This document shows positions 62,638-64,000 of a DNA stretch of 64,000 nt, in pieces (the first letter of the stretch is position 1; every line of letters begins with the position of its first letter). The translations under genes were made by a program, and so were the position numbers. Where the stretch lies: the NCBI RefSeq assembly GCF_025566965.1, contig NZ_JAOQJL010000010.1, forward strand, positions 50,497 to 114,496. Direction: 5' to 3'. The stretch comes from Blautia_A ammoniilytica (lineage in GTDB: Bacteria; Bacillota; Clostridia; Lachnospirales; Lachnospiraceae). Below the pieces are notes generated by a model that saw nothing but the letters and a program-made list of their open reading frames with translations, was not told where the DNA came from and searched no databases.

Positions 62638-63315
62638 TCAGGCATTCACTTCCTGATTGAAGTCTGCGATCATCTTATCCCAGGCTGTTTCCAGATTGGA
62701 ATCCAGTCCAAACAATCCTGTAGAACCTACAACGAACACTTCTGTTCCAGCTTCCGTCAGCTGCTTGAAGGTTCTCTTATTGCAGGATCCGTCTACCTCG
62801 ATCAGATAATGATATCCATTTTCTTCCTTCAACTGTTTCAGTTCCCGGATCTTGTCTAACATTTCCGGGATGAATGGCTGTCCGGAAAACCCAGGATCAA
62901 CGCTCATTACTGTGATCTTGTCCAGCTTGTGGATGTAGTGCTTAATATAAGATACCGGTGTTGCAGGATTCAGTACAACGCCAACCTTGCATCCATTATC
63001 ATGAATCTTGTTGATGATACGAAATGCTTCGGAATTGATAGTCTCAGCATGAGGGCAGATAAAGCCTGCACCTGCTTTTGCCAAAGGTTCAATAAAATCA
63101 TCCGGTGTAGTTACCATCAGATGACAATCCAGCGGAATGTCACAGATGGGATGGATCGCTTTTACAAAATCCGGGGACAGAGTAATATTTTTAACAAAAT
63201 GTCCATCCATGATATCTACATGATAAAAGTCTGCACGTTTATTCAGAACCTGGATCTGCTCTTTGATATTAAGAAGATCCATACACATTAATGAAGGATT
63301 AAACATTGGTTTCAT
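62638..63315 (-). CDS. alsE: D-allulose-6-phosphate 3-epimerase
   Basis: 225 residues, a ribulose-phosphate-3-epimerase-type barrel. Metal and catalytic residues are in FYHVDIMDGHFV, LDCHLMV, VMSVDPGFSGQPF and LIEVDGSCN. It converts D-allulose 6-phosphate to D-fructose 6-phosphate, linking allose or allulose use to glycolysis. AAGGAG lies nine bases before the ATG. It is the first intact gene after the degraded transporter. Confidence 0.9.
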   Translation of the reverse strand: MKPMFNPSLMCMDLLNIKEQIQVLNKRADFYHVDIMDGHFVKNITLSPDFVKAIHPICDIPLDCHLMVTTPDDFIEPLAKAGAGFICPHAETINSEAFRIINKIHDNGCKVGVVLNPATPVSYIKHYIHKLDKITVMSVDPGFSGQPFIPEMLDKIRELKQLKEENGYHYLIEVDGSCNKRTFKQLTEAGTEVFVVGSTGLFGLDSNLETAWDKMIADFNQEVNA

Positions 63316-63397
63316 TTCTTTTCTCTCCTTAAGCCAAAAACTGTAACTTTATTTGAATTTGTAACATGATCCGAGTGTGAAAACACCTGAATCCAGA

Positions 63398-63517
63398 TTA
63401 TTTCTTACTTACTACGAAATGGTCGATTGCAACAGAGATAATGATCAGAGCACCCATTACAACTCCCGGGATCTTACCTTTATCATCCATAAAGCTTGTT
63501 CCACCGATGATGGAAGC
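63398..63517 (-). pseudogene. alsC-like sugar ABC permease remnant (C-terminus only)
   Basis: In one frame the last 39 codons of a BPD_transp_2 permease remain: ASIIGGTSFMDDKGKIPG, then VVMGALIIISVAIDHFVV and SKK before a stop. No start codon or N-terminal part exists. It abuts an AlsA-like fragment in another frame. Confidence 0.75.
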
Positions 63518-63606
63518 TTTCCTACGAAAAGGTTTTCTAAAATAGACAACTCGTTAATTACACTTAATTCCTGGTAAATAATACTGATGCAGCCTTCATG
63601 GAAATC
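63515..63606 (-). pseudogene. alsA-like sugar ABC ATPase remnant
   Basis: About 30 codons match the region after Walker A of AlsA/RbsA-type ATPases: SIIYQELSVINELSILENLF, then VGKLP. A stop codon lies directly upstream in frame, and downstream it joins the permease fragment out of frame. Walker A, the signature motif and Walker B are gone. Confidence 0.75.
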
Positions 63607-63766
63607 TTAGTAAAGTCTCCATATTACCATTTTTCTCTGTTATTATAAAGTGAACGTGCTCCTTTCCTGTATATTTTTTCATAATTTGGAACATATTTTG
63701 AATATTTTTGCACATATTTGTTAGGTAAAGGATTACACAAATGATGGACAGCTTCTTTTCATTCAT
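63596..63766 (-). CDS. Small ORF behind the als promoter, unknown
   Basis: 56 residues from an ATG with AAGGTGG eight bases upstream. It starts MNEKKLSIICVILYLTNMCK. It is the first reading frame after the als promoter and may be the truncated beginning of a lost gene fused to debris. It shows no recognisable domain. Confidence 0.35.
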   Translation of the reverse strand: MNEKKLSIICVILYLTNMCKNIQNMFQIMKKYTGKEHVHFIITEKNGNMETLLRFP

Positions 63767-63789
63767 AGTAATAACCACCTTATTTTTCG

Positions 63790-63849
63790 TTGCGTAAACC
63801 TTTACGTAACTTATGGTGTAATCATAATACCCGTGTTATGATTTGTCAA
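63790..63849 (-). promoter_or_regulatory. als promoter with LacI/RbsR-type operator
   Basis: On the minus strand, TTGACA (63844-63849) and TATGAT (63821-63826) are exactly 17 bases apart, close to consensus. Downstream, TTGCGTAAA-CC-TTTACGTAA (63790-63809) is a near-perfect inverted repeat of the GTAAACNTTTAC type bound by RbsR-like repressors. Confidence 0.8.
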
Positions 63850-63912
63850 TATACCTTTTATCATTTCGTCAGTTTCGCTTATTTGAAGCATTATTTTTAT
63901 GCACATTTCACA

Positions 63913-64000
63913 ACAGTCGCCCCCACCCGTGAAACGGGTGGCTCGTAGGATGGCTATAAGCCTTTAATGCTAGGCCAGCGTCTCAAGGCGCTGGCTTTCG
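63913..64000. mobile_element. Probable end of an IS200/IS605-type element, continuing beyond the window
   Basis: Three hairpins in a row: CCACCCGT-GAA-ACGGGTGG (63923-63941), GGCT-ATA-AGCC (63952-63962) and GCCAGCG / CGCTGGC (63974-63995). I recall similar hairpin-rich ends from transposons of Lachnospiraceae. The transposase or tnpB gene would lie outside the window. Confidence 0.5.

Overview
The window reads as a chromosome segment from a gut-type Lachnospiraceae bacterium (Firmicutes/Bacillota), probably Blautia-like. This rests on moderate GC, strong AGGAGG ribosome binding sites, a clostridial atp operon order next to iorA, an allulose/allose (als) locus, and several protein families typical of that group. 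No rRNA, tRNA or CRISPR array was seen. The genus is an inference.

Layout. 1-7.6 kb: the 5' end of iorA and a complete F-type ATP synthase operon on the minus strand (atpZ-I-B-E-F-H-A-G-D-C). Its c subunit carries a two-carboxylate, Na+-type ion site. 7.7-10.5 kb: rhamnulokinase, divergent from an orphan sugar-binding protein. 10.6-13.0 kb: an RluA-type pseudouridine synthase, a 1.15 kb AT-rich gene-free gap with 43-bp tandem repeats, and a duplicated DUF1294 protein. 13.1-17.6 kb: an aconitase-family hydratase, divergent from an Lrp regulator-aminotransferase-small protein operon. 17.8-27 kb: a 2288-residue secreted multidomain protein, divergent from a LytTR two-component system. Five 11-bp direct repeats lie in the shared promoter region. 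27-34 kb: a 2-hydroxyacid dehydrogenase and cell-wall genes (murF, ddl, an L,D-transpeptidase) with an aspartate aminotransferase. 34.2-37.4 kb: a methyltransferase, a YitT-family protein and a secreted phosphodiester glycosidase. 37.5-40.3 kb: a radical SAM protein, an HdeD-like protein and a TetR regulator.

40.4-55.0 kb is the most interesting part. It is one tightly packed minus-strand operon: a MoxR ATPase, a DUF58 protein, a transglutaminase-like membrane protein whose catalytic Cys is Asp, a DUF4430 (transcobalamin C-terminal-like) protein, a 2038-residue surface protein with a beta-propeller and PEGA-like domains, and a leucine-rich-repeat surface protein. Upstream, on the same strand, lie a consensus promoter, a sequence that matches the cobalamin riboswitch core closely, and a strong intrinsic terminator. 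A highly structured, IS200/IS605-like fragment sits between the terminator and moxR. I infer a corrinoid-responsive surface system, possibly for corrinoid capture.

55.2-64 kb: type I pullulanase, an OmpR-type two-component system, a ROK protein without the zinc motif, alsK and alsE. A strong promoter with a LacI/RbsR-type operator precedes the als genes, but the sugar ABC transporter that would normally lie between is reduced to short fragments of alsA-like and alsC-like genes. The window ends in a hairpin-rich sequence that looks like an IS200/IS605-type element end. Short tandem repeats (10-17 bp) occur in several within-operon spacers, often including a stop codon.
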